Shown here: positions 50,851 through 59,965 of the stretch, in pieces
How the letters are laid out: each line of letters starts with the position of its first letter
Position numbering within the stretch: the first letter of the stretch is position 1
From: an uncultured Pelagibacteraceae bacterium
Lineage (GTDB): Bacteria > Pseudomonadota > Alphaproteobacteria > Pelagibacterales > Pelagibacteraceae
Assembly (NCBI GenBank): GCA_902619835.1
Contig: CACNFS010000001.1
Span: 1 to 64,000 of the forward strand
DNA: 64,000 bases
Direction: 5' to 3'
Made by a program: the position numbers and the translations under genes
The notes under the pieces: model-generated
Told to the model about the DNA's origin: nothing
Databases searched by the model: none
The model's input: only the letters and a program-made list of their open reading frames with translations

Positions 50851-51901
50851 TTCAAAATTTTTTAAAAATTCAAAAGCTCTTCCAGTAGATAAATTTTTTT
50901 ATAATGTAATGTATGATAAAAAAAATGGTTATTATAATTCAAAATATCCTTTTGGTAATCGAGGTGATTATATAACATCTCCAAATATATCTAATTTATT
51001 CTCTGAAATGATAGCAATTTGGATTGTTGCAACATGGGAAATTTTAGGTAAGCCTGATAAATTAAATGTTGTTGAGCTTGGACCTGGAGATGGAAGTTTA
51101 ACAAAAACTCTTTTGAGTGTTTTTAAAAAATTTCCAGAATTTAATAGATCTAAAAAAATTTATTTATTTGAAATTAGTAATCTTTTGAGAAAAGTACAAA
51201 AAAGAAAAATTAAAAGTAGAAATGTTACATGGATTAATAAATTTGAAAAAATAAAAAAAGGTCCAGTAATTTTTTTTGGTAATGAATTTTTTGATGCTAT
51301 TCCAATAAAACAATTTAAAAGAGAGAAAAATTTAATACTGGAGAAATATTTTACTTTAAAAACAAATGATATTAAAGAAATTTTTAAAAGGGCAAATAAC
51401 GAAGATGTAAAAACAATTAATTCCTATAAATCATTAAAAAAACTTAAGTTCATCGAGTTTCCTAAAAATGGATTTTATGAACTTAAAAAAATTATTAAAA
51501 AATTAAAAAAATTAAAAGGTTGTCTTTTATTAATTGACTATGGATACGTTAAATCTAATAATCAAAATACACTTCAATCTGTTATTAAACATAAAAAAAA
51601 TTATATTCTAAAAAATCTTGGAAATGCAGATGTCACTTCTCATGTCAACTTTGACCTGCTTCAAGAATTTTTTTTAAAAAATAATTTAAAAATTAAGAAA
51701 ATTATATCTCAAAACGAATTTTTGAAAAATTTAGGTATAATTGAAAGAGCTAATATCATTGCGAGAAAAATGAAATTTAGTGAACAATCAAATCTTTATA
51801 TTAGATTACAAAGATTACTTAGCCCAAAATCTATGGGTAGTTTATTTAAAGTTATTTTAGCTTATAATTTTAAAAATGATCAATATTTTGGATTCAAATA
51901 A
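50840..51901 (+). CDS. MidA/NDUFAF7-like SAM-dependent methyltransferase
   Basis: A 353-residue Rossmann methyltransferase. Key parts are YITSPNISNLFSEMIAIWI, the SAM loop NVVELGPGDGSLTKTLL, LFEISNLLRKVQ, FGNEFFDAIPIKQF and LLIDYGYV, all features of the MidA (DUF185) family. The eukaryotic member NDUFAF7 methylates an arginine of the NDUFS2 subunit of complex I; a similar role is likely here but unproven. The C-terminus is lysine-rich and AT-driven. It shares one base with the pgeF start (ATAATG). Confidence 0.87.
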   Translation: MKNNSKFFKNSKALPVDKFFYNVMYDKKNGYYNSKYPFGNRGDYITSPNISNLFSEMIAIWIVATWEILGKPDKLNVVELGPGDGSLTKTLLSVFKKFPEFNRSKKIYLFEISNLLRKVQKRKIKSRNVTWINKFEKIKKGPVIFFGNEFFDAIPIKQFKREKNLILEKYFTLKTNDIKEIFKRANNEDVKTINSYKSLKKLKFIEFPKNGFYELKKIIKKLKKLKGCLLLIDYGYVKSNNQNTLQSVIKHKKNYILKNLGNADVTSHVNFDLLQEFFLKNNLKIKKIISQNEFLKNLGIIERANIIARKMKFSEQSNLYIRLQRLLSPKSMGSLFKVILAYNFKNDQYFGFK

Positions 51902-52653
51902 TGTTTTATTCAAAAAAATTAAATAAATTAGGAGGTATTAAACATTGTTTTTTTTCTAGAAAGGGCGGTTTTTCAACTGGTCTTTATAAAAGTTTAAATT
52001 GTGGAAAAGGCTCCAATGATAATAGAAAAAAAATTTTAAAAAACTTGGGTATAGTAAAAAAAAAGATGAAAATTAAAGGAAATAATTTAATCCTTATGCA
52101 TCAAATACATAGTAATAAAGTTGTAGAAATTAAAAAAAAAAAATTCAGAGAATTTATAAAATGTGATGCTGTAATAACAAAAGAAAATAACATTGCTTTA
52201 GCAGTGCTAACTGCTGATTGTGTTCCGATTTTATTATTTGATTATCAAAATAATATAATTGGATGTATTCACGCCGGATGGAAAGGAGCCTTGAATGGAA
52301 TTATTGAAAATACTATTAAAAAGATAAAAAAAATGAATTCAACCTATAAAATCGTTGCATGTATTGGTCCTTGTATTGGAAAAAAAAGTTATGAGGTTGA
52401 TAAAGGATTTTTTAATAGATTTATACTAAGGTCTAAAAAAAATAGAAAATATTTTTCCTCAAAAAATAAGTTTAAAAAATTATTCAATTTAAGAAAATTT
52501 GTTGCGGACAAGCTGGCTCAATCAAAAGTAAGTTTTGATCACATAAATTATGACACTTTTAAGGACGAGAACAATTTTTTCAGCTATAGAAGATCAGTAG
52601 TTTTAAATCAGGCTGACTATGGAAGGTGCATAGCTATAATTAAGAAGATCTAG
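51901..52653 (+). CDS. pgeF: Peptidoglycan editing factor PgeF (YfiH family)
   Basis: 250 residues with the multicopper-type (laccase-like) YfiH fold: HCFFSRKGGFSTGLYKSLNCG, MHQIHSNKVVEI, LTADCVPILLFD, GCIHAGWKGALNGI, GPCIGKKSYEVD and a final SYRRS. The His/Cys/His metal site is formed by the HS, TADC and HAGW motifs. In E. coli YfiH/PgeF hydrolyses wrong UDP-MurNAc-L-Ser and keeps L-Ala in the stem peptide, so it connects to MurC in this window. It ends the lgt-midA-pgeF operon. Confidence 0.92.
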   Translation: MFYSKKLNKLGGIKHCFFSRKGGFSTGLYKSLNCGKGSNDNRKKILKNLGIVKKKMKIKGNNLILMHQIHSNKVVEIKKKKFREFIKCDAVITKENNIALAVLTADCVPILLFDYQNNIIGCIHAGWKGALNGIIENTIKKIKKMNSTYKIVACIGPCIGKKSYEVDKGFFNRFILRSKKNRKYFSSKNKFKKLFNLRKFVADKLAQSKVSFDHINYDTFKDENNFFSYRRSVVLNQADYGRCIAIIKKI

Positions 52654-52660
52654 ATTAAAT

Positions 52661-52689
52661 TTGAAAAGTTATAAAAATAATTGTATATT
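52661..52689 (+). promoter_or_regulatory. Promoter of prs
   Basis: TTGAAA (52661-52666), 17 nt, TATATT (52684-52689). Transcription would start near 52696, only about 5 nt before the ATG at 52701, giving an almost leaderless mRNA. Good box match and ideal spacing in a 47 bp intergenic gap. Confidence 0.6.
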
Positions 52690-52700
52690 AATAATATTTC

Positions 52701-53630
52701 ATGAAAATTTTATCTGGAACTAGCAATTTAAAGCTTAGCAAAGATATTTCAAAAAATCTTAAACTTAAACTAATTAATACCAATATCAGAAGATTTGCTG
52801 ATGGAGAAATTTATATAGAAATTAATGAAAATATAAGAGGGAACAGTGTTTTTGTAATACAATCAACTTCTAATCCGGCAAATGACAATATTATGGAACT
52901 CTTGTTAGTTATAGATGCTTTAAAAAGATCATCTGCAAAAACTATCACTGCTGTAATACCTTATTTTGGATACGCTAGACAGGATAGAAAAGTTGCTCCG
53001 AGGACATCTATTTCAGCAAAAGTCGTAGCGAATTTAATTTCTAACGCTGGCGCAACTAGAGTTGTTACAGTAGATTTACATGCTGGCCAAATACAAGGTT
53101 TCTTTGATATGCCCGTTGATAATTTATACACTGCTCCGCTATTTGCTAAATATATTAAAAAATTGAATTCAAAAAAATTAATTTGTGTTTCACCTGATGT
53201 TGGCGGAGTTGCGAGAACTAGGGCTCTAGCAACAAGAATTAAAGCTGACTTAGCTATTATTGATAAAAGAAGGCCGGCACCAGGAAAATCTGAAGTAATG
53301 AATATTATTGGAGATGTAAAAAATAAAACTTGTATTATAGTGGACGATATCATCGATAGCGGCGGAACTATTGTTAATGCAGCTGATGCCTTAAAAAGAA
53401 ATGGTGCAAATGAAGTTTATGTATTTATAACTCATGCAGTTCTAAGTGGTGATGCTGTTAAAAAAATTAAAAACTCAAAAATAAAAAAACTAATAATTAC
53501 TGATACAATAGATAACTCTCAAAAAACAAAGAATAATAATAAAATCGAGGTGTTATCAATTGCCTCACTAATGTCAGAGGCAATAAAAAGAATAGCTAAT
53601 TCAAATTCAGTGTCAGATTTATTTAATTAA
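52701..53630 (+). CDS. prs: Ribose-phosphate pyrophosphokinase Prs
   Basis: Makes PRPP from ribose-5-phosphate and ATP for nucleotides, His and Trp. 309 residues (E. coli 315). Seen: FADGEIYIEINENIRG, the flexible loop YFGYARQDRKVAPRTSISAK, VDLHAGQIQGFFD, SPDVGGVARTRALA and the PRPP loop IIVDDIIDSGGTI. The ATG at 52701 gives the standard N-terminus MKILSGTSNLKLSKDI. It stands alone between pgeF and rplY with its own likely promoter. Confidence 0.97.
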   Translation: MKILSGTSNLKLSKDISKNLKLKLINTNIRRFADGEIYIEINENIRGNSVFVIQSTSNPANDNIMELLLVIDALKRSSAKTITAVIPYFGYARQDRKVAPRTSISAKVVANLISNAGATRVVTVDLHAGQIQGFFDMPVDNLYTAPLFAKYIKKLNSKKLICVSPDVGGVARTRALATRIKADLAIIDKRRPAPGKSEVMNIIGDVKNKTCIIVDDIIDSGGTIVNAADALKRNGANEVYVFITHAVLSGDAVKKIKNSKIKKLIITDTIDNSQKTKNNNKIEVLSIASLMSEAIKRIANSNSVSDLFN

Positions 53631-53633
53631 TAC

Positions 53634-53662
53634 TTGTTTTAGTGAAGATCTTGAGTTATATA
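53634..53662 (+). promoter_or_regulatory. Promoter of rplY-pth-ychF
   Basis: TTGTTT (53634-53639), 17 nt, TATATA (53657-53662), in the 49 bp gap after prs. The start would be near 53669, with a leader of about 11 nt before the ATG at 53680. Moderate match; AT-rich context raises the chance of a false hit. Confidence 0.5.
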
Positions 53663-53679
53663 CCCTTTTCTACAAAATT

Positions 53680-54432
53680 ATGACTGACTTAAAGGCAACA
53701 AAAAGAGAGAAAATAAAAACTGGCGCAAATAATAAGTTGCGAGCTGAAGGTTTCATTCCGGCAATATTATATGGAGGGAAAGACCCTAACCAAAATATAT
53801 CTGTAAGTAAAAAAGAGGTATCTAACATAATTAACTCTGATACTTTTTTATCTAAAGTCCTGGAATTGGATATAGATGGCAAGAAAGAAAAAGTTATTCC
53901 TAGAGATATAGCCTTTCATGTAGTTTCAGAAGAACCCATACATATTGATTTCATGAGAATTGTTTCTGGAAAAAAAATTATTTTAGAAATACCTGTAAAA
54001 TTTATCAACCACCCAGACTCTCCAGGATTAAAACGTGGTGGTGTATTAAATATAGTCAGGCGTAAAGTTGAATTAAAATGCCCAGCAGAAAATATCCCAG
54101 ATGAAATAGTTGTTGATTTAGCAGGAACAGACATTGGTACGAGTATAAAAATTTCATCTGTTAAACTGCCTGAAAACGTGATTCCAACCATCACAGATAG
54201 AGACTTTGTAGTTGCAACGGTAGCAGCTCCAACAGTAATTAAAGAGCCTGAAAAACCGGCAGAAGAGACAGCAGCAGAAGGCGTTGAAGGAGATGGTCAG
54301 GCTGAGGGAACTGAAGCGGCGGCAAAAGAGGATGACGGAACTAAAAAAAACGAAAAATCTAAAGACAATGTCGCAGATAAAAAACCTGAAGACAAAAAAC
54401 CTGCTGAAAAAAAACCTGCTGAAAAAAAATAA
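53680..54432 (+). CDS. rplY: 50S ribosomal protein L25 (CTC type)
   Basis: Binds 5S rRNA. The 250 residues have the N-terminal L25 domain (LRAEGFIPAILYGG, KVLELDIDGKKEKVIPRDIAFH) and the TL5/CTC C-terminal domain (IEVPVKF-type IPVKFINHP, GLKRGGVLNIVRRKVELKCPAENIPDEI). A 60-residue low-complexity tail follows: glutamate/alanine-rich, then lysine-rich, ending in repeated KKPAEKKPAEKK units. Tails of this kind occur in alphaproteobacterial L25. It precedes pth by 5 bp, the usual rplY-pth-ychF order. Confidence 0.95.
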   Translation: MTDLKATKREKIKTGANNKLRAEGFIPAILYGGKDPNQNISVSKKEVSNIINSDTFLSKVLELDIDGKKEKVIPRDIAFHVVSEEPIHIDFMRIVSGKKIILEIPVKFINHPDSPGLKRGGVLNIVRRKVELKCPAENIPDEIVVDLAGTDIGTSIKISSVKLPENVIPTITDRDFVVATVAAPTVIKEPEKPAEETAAEGVEGDGQAEGTEAAAKEDDGTKKNEKSKDNVADKKPEDKKPAEKKPAEKK

Positions 54433-54437
54433 TTTAT

Positions 54438-55010
54438 ATGCTTTTACTTGTTGGATTGGGAAATCCAGGATCTAATTATACAAATACGAGACACAATATT
54501 GGTTTCAAAATAATTGATGCAATAAATTCCCACTTCAAACTTTCAAAACAAAAACCTAAATTTAAAGGCTTGCTCACAACGGGAAGTATTGATGAAAAAA
54601 AGATTTACGCAATTAAACCTCTTACTTTTATGAATAATTCGGGAACAGCTATTAAGGAGTTAATTGATTATTTCAAAATTGATGCAAAAAATGTAATAGT
54701 TTTCCATGATGATATGGATATTGACTTCGGGAAAATTAAAGCAAAATTTGGTGGAAGCAGCGCCGGGCATAACGGTATAGAGTCAATTGATAAATTTATA
54801 GGCAAAGATTATTCCAGAGTTAGAATTGGAATAGGCCATCCTAAACAAAAAAAGAAAGTAAATAATCACGTTCTTGAGGATTTTAAAGAAGATGAAGAAG
54901 AAAAAATCAAAGAAATTACAGAAAATATAGTCAAACAGATACCGACGCTTATAGACAAAAAAATGGATTTGTTTTCAAGTAAAGTTAATCAAAACCTTAA
55001 TGGGATTTAA
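54438..55010 (+). CDS. pth: Peptidyl-tRNA hydrolase Pth
   Basis: Frees tRNA from drop-off peptidyl-tRNA. 190 residues (E. coli 194) with VGLGNPGSNYTNTRHNIGF (N9 and catalytic His19), KPLTFMNNSGTAI, HDDMDIDFGKIKAKFGGSSAGHNGIESI (catalytic Asp and substrate-binding Asn) and SRVRIGIGHP. All active residues are kept. It overlaps the start of ychF by 11 bp. Confidence 0.97.
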   Translation: MLLLVGLGNPGSNYTNTRHNIGFKIIDAINSHFKLSKQKPKFKGLLTTGSIDEKKIYAIKPLTFMNNSGTAIKELIDYFKIDAKNVIVFHDDMDIDFGKIKAKFGGSSAGHNGIESIDKFIGKDYSRVRIGIGHPKQKKKVNNHVLEDFKEDEEEKIKEITENIVKQIPTLIDKKMDLFSSKVNQNLNGI

Positions 55011-56070
55011 ATGTGGTATAGTCGGATTACCAAATGTGGGTAAGTCGACGTTGTTTAATGCTTTAACTGCTTCAAAAAACGCTGAAGCCGCAAACTTTCC
55101 TTTTTGTACGATTGACCCTAACATAGGTATAGTGGACGTAATTGATGAAAGGTTAGATAGACTTTCTAGTTTATCAAATTCAAAGAAAAAAATTTATACA
55201 AATATTACATTTGTCGATATAGCTGGATTAGTTAAAGGGGCTTCAAAAGGAGAGGGATTAGGCAATAAATTTCTTTCTCATATAAGAGAAGTTGATGCAA
55301 TTATTCATTTAGTAAGATGTTTTGACTCTGAAAAAATCACCCATGTTAATCACAATATAAATCCTGCAGACGATTTGGAAACAATAAAAACTGAAATAAT
55401 TCTTTCAGATCTAGATATAATTCAAAAAAAACTCGAAAAAGGGAAAAAAAAATCATTAAATGAAAAAGAAATTAAAATTTTAGAAACAAAACTAATTCAG
55501 TTGAGTGATGGAAAAGAGGCTAAAATTAATAATTTAGAGGAAGAAAAGTTTCTAAGTAGTATTGGTCTTTTAAGTATAAAGCCTAAAATTATTGTATGTA
55601 ATGTAGATGAAGATAGTTTATCTAAAGGCAATCAATATACTAATCAAGTATGTAATAGATATCCAAATGAAAAAGTCATAAATGTTTGCGCTGATATAGA
55701 AGATCAACTTTCAGGACTGGATAAAACTGAAAAAGAAACATTTATGCAAGAAATAGGATTAGATAAAACTGGTCTAAATAAATTAATTAAGGAAGGTTAT
55801 GATTTACTAGATTTGGAAACTTTTTTTACCTCTGGACCAGAAGAGAGTAGGGCTTGGACTGTAAAAAAAAATACCCCTGCTCCAAAAGCAGCAGGTGTAA
55901 TTCATACTGATTTTGAAAAAAATTTTATCCGAGCTGAAGCAATTGATTGCGATGATTTTATTAAGTTTGGAAGTGCCGAAAAGTGTAAAGAAAACGGAAA
56001 AATGAGAATTGAAGGTAAAGATTATACAGTTAAAGACGGGGATGTACTATACTTCCGTGTCAATCCTTGA
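55000..56070 (+). CDS. ychF: Ribosome-binding ATPase YchF (OLA1 family)
   Basis: Obg-related P-loop NTPase that prefers ATP and binds ribosomes. The 356 residues have GLPNVGKSTLFNAL (about 8-21), FCTIDPNIGIVDV, DIAGLVKGASKGEGLGN, a coiled-coil insert (about 130-190), a degenerate G4 (ICNVDED), and a C-terminal TGS domain ([35 protein letters not shown]). The ATG at 55000 lies inside pth. Its 3' end overlaps the convergent petC by 24 bp. Confidence 0.96.
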   Translation: MGFKCGIVGLPNVGKSTLFNALTASKNAEAANFPFCTIDPNIGIVDVIDERLDRLSSLSNSKKKIYTNITFVDIAGLVKGASKGEGLGNKFLSHIREVDAIIHLVRCFDSEKITHVNHNINPADDLETIKTEIILSDLDIIQKKLEKGKKKSLNEKEIKILETKLIQLSDGKEAKINNLEEEKFLSSIGLLSIKPKIIVCNVDEDSLSKGNQYTNQVCNRYPNEKVINVCADIEDQLSGLDKTEKETFMQEIGLDKTGLNKLIKEGYDLLDLETFFTSGPEESRAWTVKKNTPAPKAAGVIHTDFEKNFIRAEAIDCDDFIKFGSAEKCKENGKMRIEGKDYTVKDGDVLYFRVNP

Positions 56071-56829
56071 CCAAATTTTTTTCATACTTAAATAAACTAG
56101 AATAGTTAAAAGTACCAAATAAATAATTACCTTAACCCCTGTTTTATGTCTCTCCTCAAGTTCGGGCTCTGCTGCCCAAGCTAGAAAAGTTGTTACATCT
56201 TTGGCCATTTGATCAACAGTAGATTCCGTGCCATCTGCATATTCAACTAATCCATCCATTAAATTATTTGGCATTTTAATCTTATTACCGGCCATATATT
56301 TATTGTAATAAACACCGTCATCAAGAGTTACACCTGGAGGAGGGTCTTCGTAACCAACAAGAACTGAATAAATGTAATTAGCCCCTCCTTTTCTTGCTTT
56401 GACTAAAACTGACATATCAGGTGGATACGCGCCACCGTTTGCTGCTGTAGCAGCTTGAACATTTGGGTATGGGCTTTTAAACTTATCTGAAGGTTTTCCT
56501 GGTCGAGTAAACATTTCTCCTTGAGAGTCTGGGCCATCCTCTATTTCGAAACTAGCTGCAATTGCTTTTACTTCTTGTTCTGAAAACTCAGGTCCACCAG
56601 GTTCTCCTAAATTTCTATAGCTAAGATATTGCATTGAATGGCAAGAAGCACAGACTTCTTTATAAACTTGAAAACCTCTTTGTAGTGACGCTCTATCAAA
56701 GGTTCCTGTTAAACCTTTAAAACTCCAATCCACTTTAATTGGATCAACCATTTCAGCGCTTTGTAGTGGTCTAAGTGAGATAAGTAAAAAAAAAGATAAA
56801 ACGAATAGTTTTAAATTAGACTTTATCAT
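56047..56829 (-). CDS. petC: Cytochrome c1 of the bc1 complex
   Basis: Membrane-anchored c-type heme subunit of complex III that passes electrons to soluble cytochrome c. 260 residues: signal peptide (about 1-25, ending LQSA), heme attachment CASCH (60-64), the c1 marker MQYLSYRNL, a region [20 protein letters not shown], an axial Met probable in the [10 protein letters not shown] segment, and a C-terminal membrane anchor ([20 protein letters not shown]). It is the last gene of petA-petB-petC, starting 14 bp inside petB, and its end overlaps ychF. Confidence 0.95.
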   Translation of the reverse strand: MIKSNLKLFVLSFFLLISLRPLQSAEMVDPIKVDWSFKGLTGTFDRASLQRGFQVYKEVCASCHSMQYLSYRNLGEPGGPEFSEQEVKAIAASFEIEDGPDSQGEMFTRPGKPSDKFKSPYPNVQAATAANGGAYPPDMSVLVKARKGGANYIYSVLVGYEDPPPGVTLDDGVYYNKYMAGNKIKMPNNLMDGLVEYADGTESTVDQMAKDVTTFLAWAAEPELEERHKTGVKVIIYLVLLTILVYLSMKKIWSRIDTEV

Positions 56830-58075
56830 TAACCTTCCTAGCTATAGATGGTTCTGCTCCTCCGGTTAATACTGGTTCGGAGATGCTCATAGGAATCGGA
56901 TCCGTTTTTTCCAAATAACCGACAACAGGCATTACTACTATAAAATGTAAGAAATAATAAATAGTTCCCACTCTAGCTAATACTAAGTAAATTCCTTCAG
57001 CTGGCATCGCACCAACATAACCGAGCATTAGAACGTCTATTACTAATATCCAAAAGAACTGTCTATAAATCGGTCTAAAAACAGCAGATCTAACTTTTGA
57101 TGTGTCTAACCAAGGTAGGACAAATAAAATAAAAATTGCACTGAACATTAAAATCACTCCACCTAATTTATCAGGGACAGATCTTAAAATTGCGTAAAAT
57201 GGTAACAAATACCACTCAGGTACTATGTGAGCGGGTGTAACTAACGGATTGGCTGGAATATAATTATCTGAATGTCCTAAAACGTTTGGAGTAAAGAAAA
57301 CAAACCCAGCAAATATGATCATAAAAACTAAAAGCGCAAAAGCGTCTTTGATTGTTATATAAGGATGGAATGGAACTGTATCTTTAGATGGTTTCTTTAT
57401 ATCAATACCTACAGGGTTATTATTTCCTGGAACATGTAAAGCCCAAATGTGTAAAACTACTAATCCTAAAATTAAAAACGGGATTAAATAATGTAAACTA
57501 AAGAATCTGTTTAGTGTTGGATTATCTACAGAATATGCTCCCCATAACCAAGTTGTTATACTATCTCCAACTAACGGGATCGCACTAAATAAATTAGTTA
57601 TTACTGTAGCGCCCCAGAAACTCATTTGACCCCAAGGCAAAACATAACCCATGAAAGCTGCTGCCATCATTAATAAATAAATCATCAGACCAATTATCCA
57701 AATTACTTCTCTTGGTGATTTATATGATCCATAAAATAAAGATCTAAAAATGTGAATATAAACTGCTAGGAAAAACATAGATGCACCATTGCTATGAATA
57801 TATCTTATTAGCCAGCCGTAATTTACATCTCTCATTATGTGTTCTACACTCGCAAAAGCTAAATCTGCATGAGCGACGTAATGCATTGCTAAAACAATTC
57901 CTGTAACTATTTGAGTGATTAAGCAAAAAGTTAAAATTCCACCAAAGGTCCACCAATAATTTAAATTTTTAGGTGTTGGGTAATCTGTAAGATGTGCTCC
58001 AAGAGTAAGTAATGGCAAACGATCGTTAAACCATTTTCCTGCTTTAGATTTCGGTGTATATTCGTGCTCACTCAT
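56816..58075 (-). CDS. petB: Cytochrome b of the bc1 complex
   Basis: Eight-helix membrane subunit holding hemes bL and bH and both quinone sites. The 419 residues are typical for an alphaproteobacterial cytochrome b. Seen: [15 protein letters not shown], the first heme helix with [31 protein letters not shown], the second pair with [20 protein letters not shown], and the Qo-site PEWY in [15 protein letters not shown]. The C-terminal [17 protein letters not shown] fits helix H. It is encoded 6 nt after petA and overlaps petC by 14 bp. Confidence 0.97.
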   Translation of the reverse strand: MSEHEYTPKSKAGKWFNDRLPLLTLGAHLTDYPTPKNLNYWWTFGGILTFCLITQIVTGIVLAMHYVAHADLAFASVEHIMRDVNYGWLIRYIHSNGASMFFLAVYIHIFRSLFYGSYKSPREVIWIIGLMIYLLMMAAAFMGYVLPWGQMSFWGATVITNLFSAIPLVGDSITTWLWGAYSVDNPTLNRFFSLHYLIPFLILGLVVLHIWALHVPGNNNPVGIDIKKPSKDTVPFHPYITIKDAFALLVFMIIFAGFVFFTPNVLGHSDNYIPANPLVTPAHIVPEWYLLPFYAILRSVPDKLGGVILMFSAIFILFVLPWLDTSKVRSAVFRPIYRQFFWILVIDVLMLGYVGAMPAEGIYLVLARVGTIYYFLHFIVVMPVVGYLEKTDPIPMSISEPVLTGGAEPSIARKVNDKV

Positions 58076-58081
58076 AATTTT

Positions 58082-58603
58082 TTAACCAATCTTAATAGTA
58101 TTACTGTCTACAAATTCAAACTTAGGTATTTCCATATTTGTTGGAGCTGGTCCCTTTCTTATTCTGCCTGATACATCGTAATGTGAACCATGACAAGGAC
58201 AAAACCAACCATTGAAGTCTCCTTTATCTTTTAAAGGCACACATCCAAGATGTGTACAAACTCCCAACATGACTAACCATTCGTCTTTACCCTCTTTTAC
58301 TCTATCTTCATCTTTTTGAGGATCAGGCAAATCGTCCAACTTCACCGCCCTGGCCTCAGCTATTTCTTCTGAAGTTCTTTTTTTTATAAATATTGGCTTA
58401 CCTCTCCATAAGACAGTAATAGACTTACCAGGTTCTATACTACTAATGTCAACTTCTGTAGTCGCTAAAGCTTGTTGGGCTTTATCAGGATTCATTTGGT
58501 CAATCATTGGCCAAATAACTGCTCCAACCCCTACTGCTCCTACTGTATAACTAGCTGTAAACAAAAAATCTCTTCTATTAACTTTTTTTTCTTCTTTGCT
58601 CAT
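58082..58603 (-). CDS. petA: Rieske iron-sulfur protein of the bc1 complex
   Basis: 173 residues. The N-terminus carries a twin-arginine type signal/anchor (NRRDFLFTASYTVGAVGVGAVIW), so export of the folded protein by Tat is expected. The 2Fe-2S site is complete: C116-T-H118-L-G-C121 and C135-P-C137-H138-G, where C116, H118, C135 and H138 bind the cluster and C121-C137 form the disulfide; GPAPTNMEIP is the proline loop. It is the first gene of the bc1 operon, divergent from trmL with an 89 bp gap that should hold the operon promoter. Confidence 0.97.
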   Translation of the reverse strand: MSKEEKKVNRRDFLFTASYTVGAVGVGAVIWPMIDQMNPDKAQQALATTEVDISSIEPGKSITVLWRGKPIFIKKRTSEEIAEARAVKLDDLPDPQKDEDRVKEGKDEWLVMLGVCTHLGCVPLKDKGDFNGWFCPCHGSHYDVSGRIRKGPAPTNMEIPKFEFVDSNTIKIG

Positions 58604-58692
58604 TTATGTAAGTGCTTATAATGTAATTAGTAAATAAAACCATATTTTAAAGATTTCTAGGGTCAGAATGACACATAAATTAAGCTTAAATA

Positions 58693-59142
58693 ATGCACAT
58701 AGTTCTTTACAAACCTGATATCCCTCAGAATACGGCAGCGATAATAAGACTAGGCGCATGCCTAAATTTAAAAATTCACTTGATAGAGCCGTGTGGGTTT
58801 AACTCGAACGATAACAGATTTAAAAGAGTCGTCATGGATTATATGGGCTTATGTGAGGTTATTCGCCATCCTGACTTTGAAACATTTTTAAAAAGATATA
58901 AAAGATCAAGAATAGTTTTAATGACAACTAAGGCAAAAAAATTATATCATAAGTTCAAATTTAAAAAAAATGATATGCTTTTATTTGGAAGAGAAAGCGC
59001 AGGTGTACCAAAAGAATTACATCAATTATTAAGAAATAAGATTAAGATCCCTATGAATAAAAAAACTAGATCGCTGAATGTGGCAATGAGTGTTGCTATA
59101 GTTGCAGCTGAAGCTTTAAGGCAAAATCTCTTACTAAAATGA
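58693..59142 (+). CDS. trmL: tRNA (cytidine/uridine-34-2'-O)-methyltransferase TrmL
   Basis: SPOUT-class enzyme that methylates the wobble nucleotide of certain tRNA-Leu species. 149 residues (E. coli 157): MHIVLYKPDIPQNTAAIIRLGACL, IEPCGF, RVVMDYMG, MLLFGRESAGVPKELH and the knot region IPMNKKTRSLNVAMSVAIVAAEALRQ. It overlaps hemF by 4 bp, forming a trmL-hemF-greA operon. Confidence 0.94.
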   Translation: MHIVLYKPDIPQNTAAIIRLGACLNLKIHLIEPCGFNSNDNRFKRVVMDYMGLCEVIRHPDFETFLKRYKRSRIVLMTTKAKKLYHKFKFKKNDMLLFGRESAGVPKELHQLLRNKIKIPMNKKTRSLNVAMSVAIVAAEALRQNLLLK

Positions 59143-59963
59143 TTAACTCTAAGTTTAGAAAAAAAATGGCCAGTAGTTGGTTTTCATATTTACAAAGTCA
59201 AATTTGTAAAGAATTTGAGTATATTGAAAAAAATAACTCCAAGTTTTCAAAAAGAAATTGGAGTAAAGAAAAAAAAAATGAAGGTGGTGGAAGTTCTTAC
59301 TTATTATCAGGAGGAAAAATATTTGACAAAGTTGGAGTAAATAAATCCACAGTTTCTGGAACTTTTCCTAAAAAATTTAGATCAAAAATATTAGGAGCTG
59401 AAAGAAAAGGCAAATATTGGGCGTCGGGTATTTCTGTAGTTGCGCACATGAAAAATCCGAAGATACCTGCAATACATTTCAATACTAGGTTTATCGTAAC
59501 TTCTAAAGAGTGGTTTGGAGGCGGTATGGATGTAACTCCAAGTTTTAAGGATGCTAAAGAAAAGAAGCTGGTGCATGACGATTTAAAAAAAATTTGTATT
59601 CAAAATAAAAAAAATTATCAAAAATATAAAAAATTATGTGACGAATATTTTTATCTACCACACAGAGGAGAAGCTAGAGGTATTGGTGGTATTTTCTTTG
59701 ATTACGAAACTAAAGATTGGATAAAAAACTTTAAATTTGTTAGAGAACTTGGTCTTTCTTTTATTGATATTACAAAAAAAATTATTAAGAGAAAAGAAAA
59801 ATTTAAATGGACAAAGAAAGAAAAGGAAAAACAATTGTTCAAACGTGGTAGATATGTAGAGTTTAATCTTTTATATGATAGAGGTACAAGATTTGGATTA
59901 AACTCAGGAGGAAATATTGAATCAATATTTATGTCACTACCTCCTGAGGCAAAATGGAAATAG
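59139..59963 (+). CDS. hemF: Oxygen-dependent coproporphyrinogen III oxidase HemF
   Basis: Decarboxylates coproporphyrinogen III using O2, a late heme step. 274 residues, slightly shorter than E. coli (299). Family motifs: GGGSSYLLSGGKIFDKVGVN, ISVVAHMKNPKIPAIHFNTRF, WFGGGMDVTPSF, YFYLPHRGEARGIGGIFFDY, ERGRYVEFNLLYDRGT-like KRGRYVEFNLLYDRGTRFGL and a C-terminal ESIFMSLPPEAKW. Use of HemF rather than HemN fits an aerobic lifestyle. It is followed by greA after 2 nt. Confidence 0.97.
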   Translation: MINSKFRKKMASSWFSYLQSQICKEFEYIEKNNSKFSKRNWSKEKKNEGGGSSYLLSGGKIFDKVGVNKSTVSGTFPKKFRSKILGAERKGKYWASGISVVAHMKNPKIPAIHFNTRFIVTSKEWFGGGMDVTPSFKDAKEKKLVHDDLKKICIQNKKNYQKYKKLCDEYFYLPHRGEARGIGGIFFDYETKDWIKNFKFVRELGLSFIDITKKIIKRKEKFKWTKKEKEKQLFKRGRYVEFNLLYDRGTRFGLNSGGNIESIFMSLPPEAKWK

Positions 59964-59965
59964 TT

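Noticed and set aside
54330-54432. Tandem repeat at the 3' end of rplY that could look like a small repeat element
   Set aside because: The repeat is in frame and encodes the lysine/proline-rich KKPAEKK tail of L25, a normal low-complexity protein tail.
58604-58692. A clear promoter for the bc1 operon in the petA-trmL spacer
   Set aside because: A TATAAG-like -10 exists on the minus strand, but the -35 at 17 nt (TGGTTT) is poor. The match is too weak to list as a feature, though a promoter is expected here.
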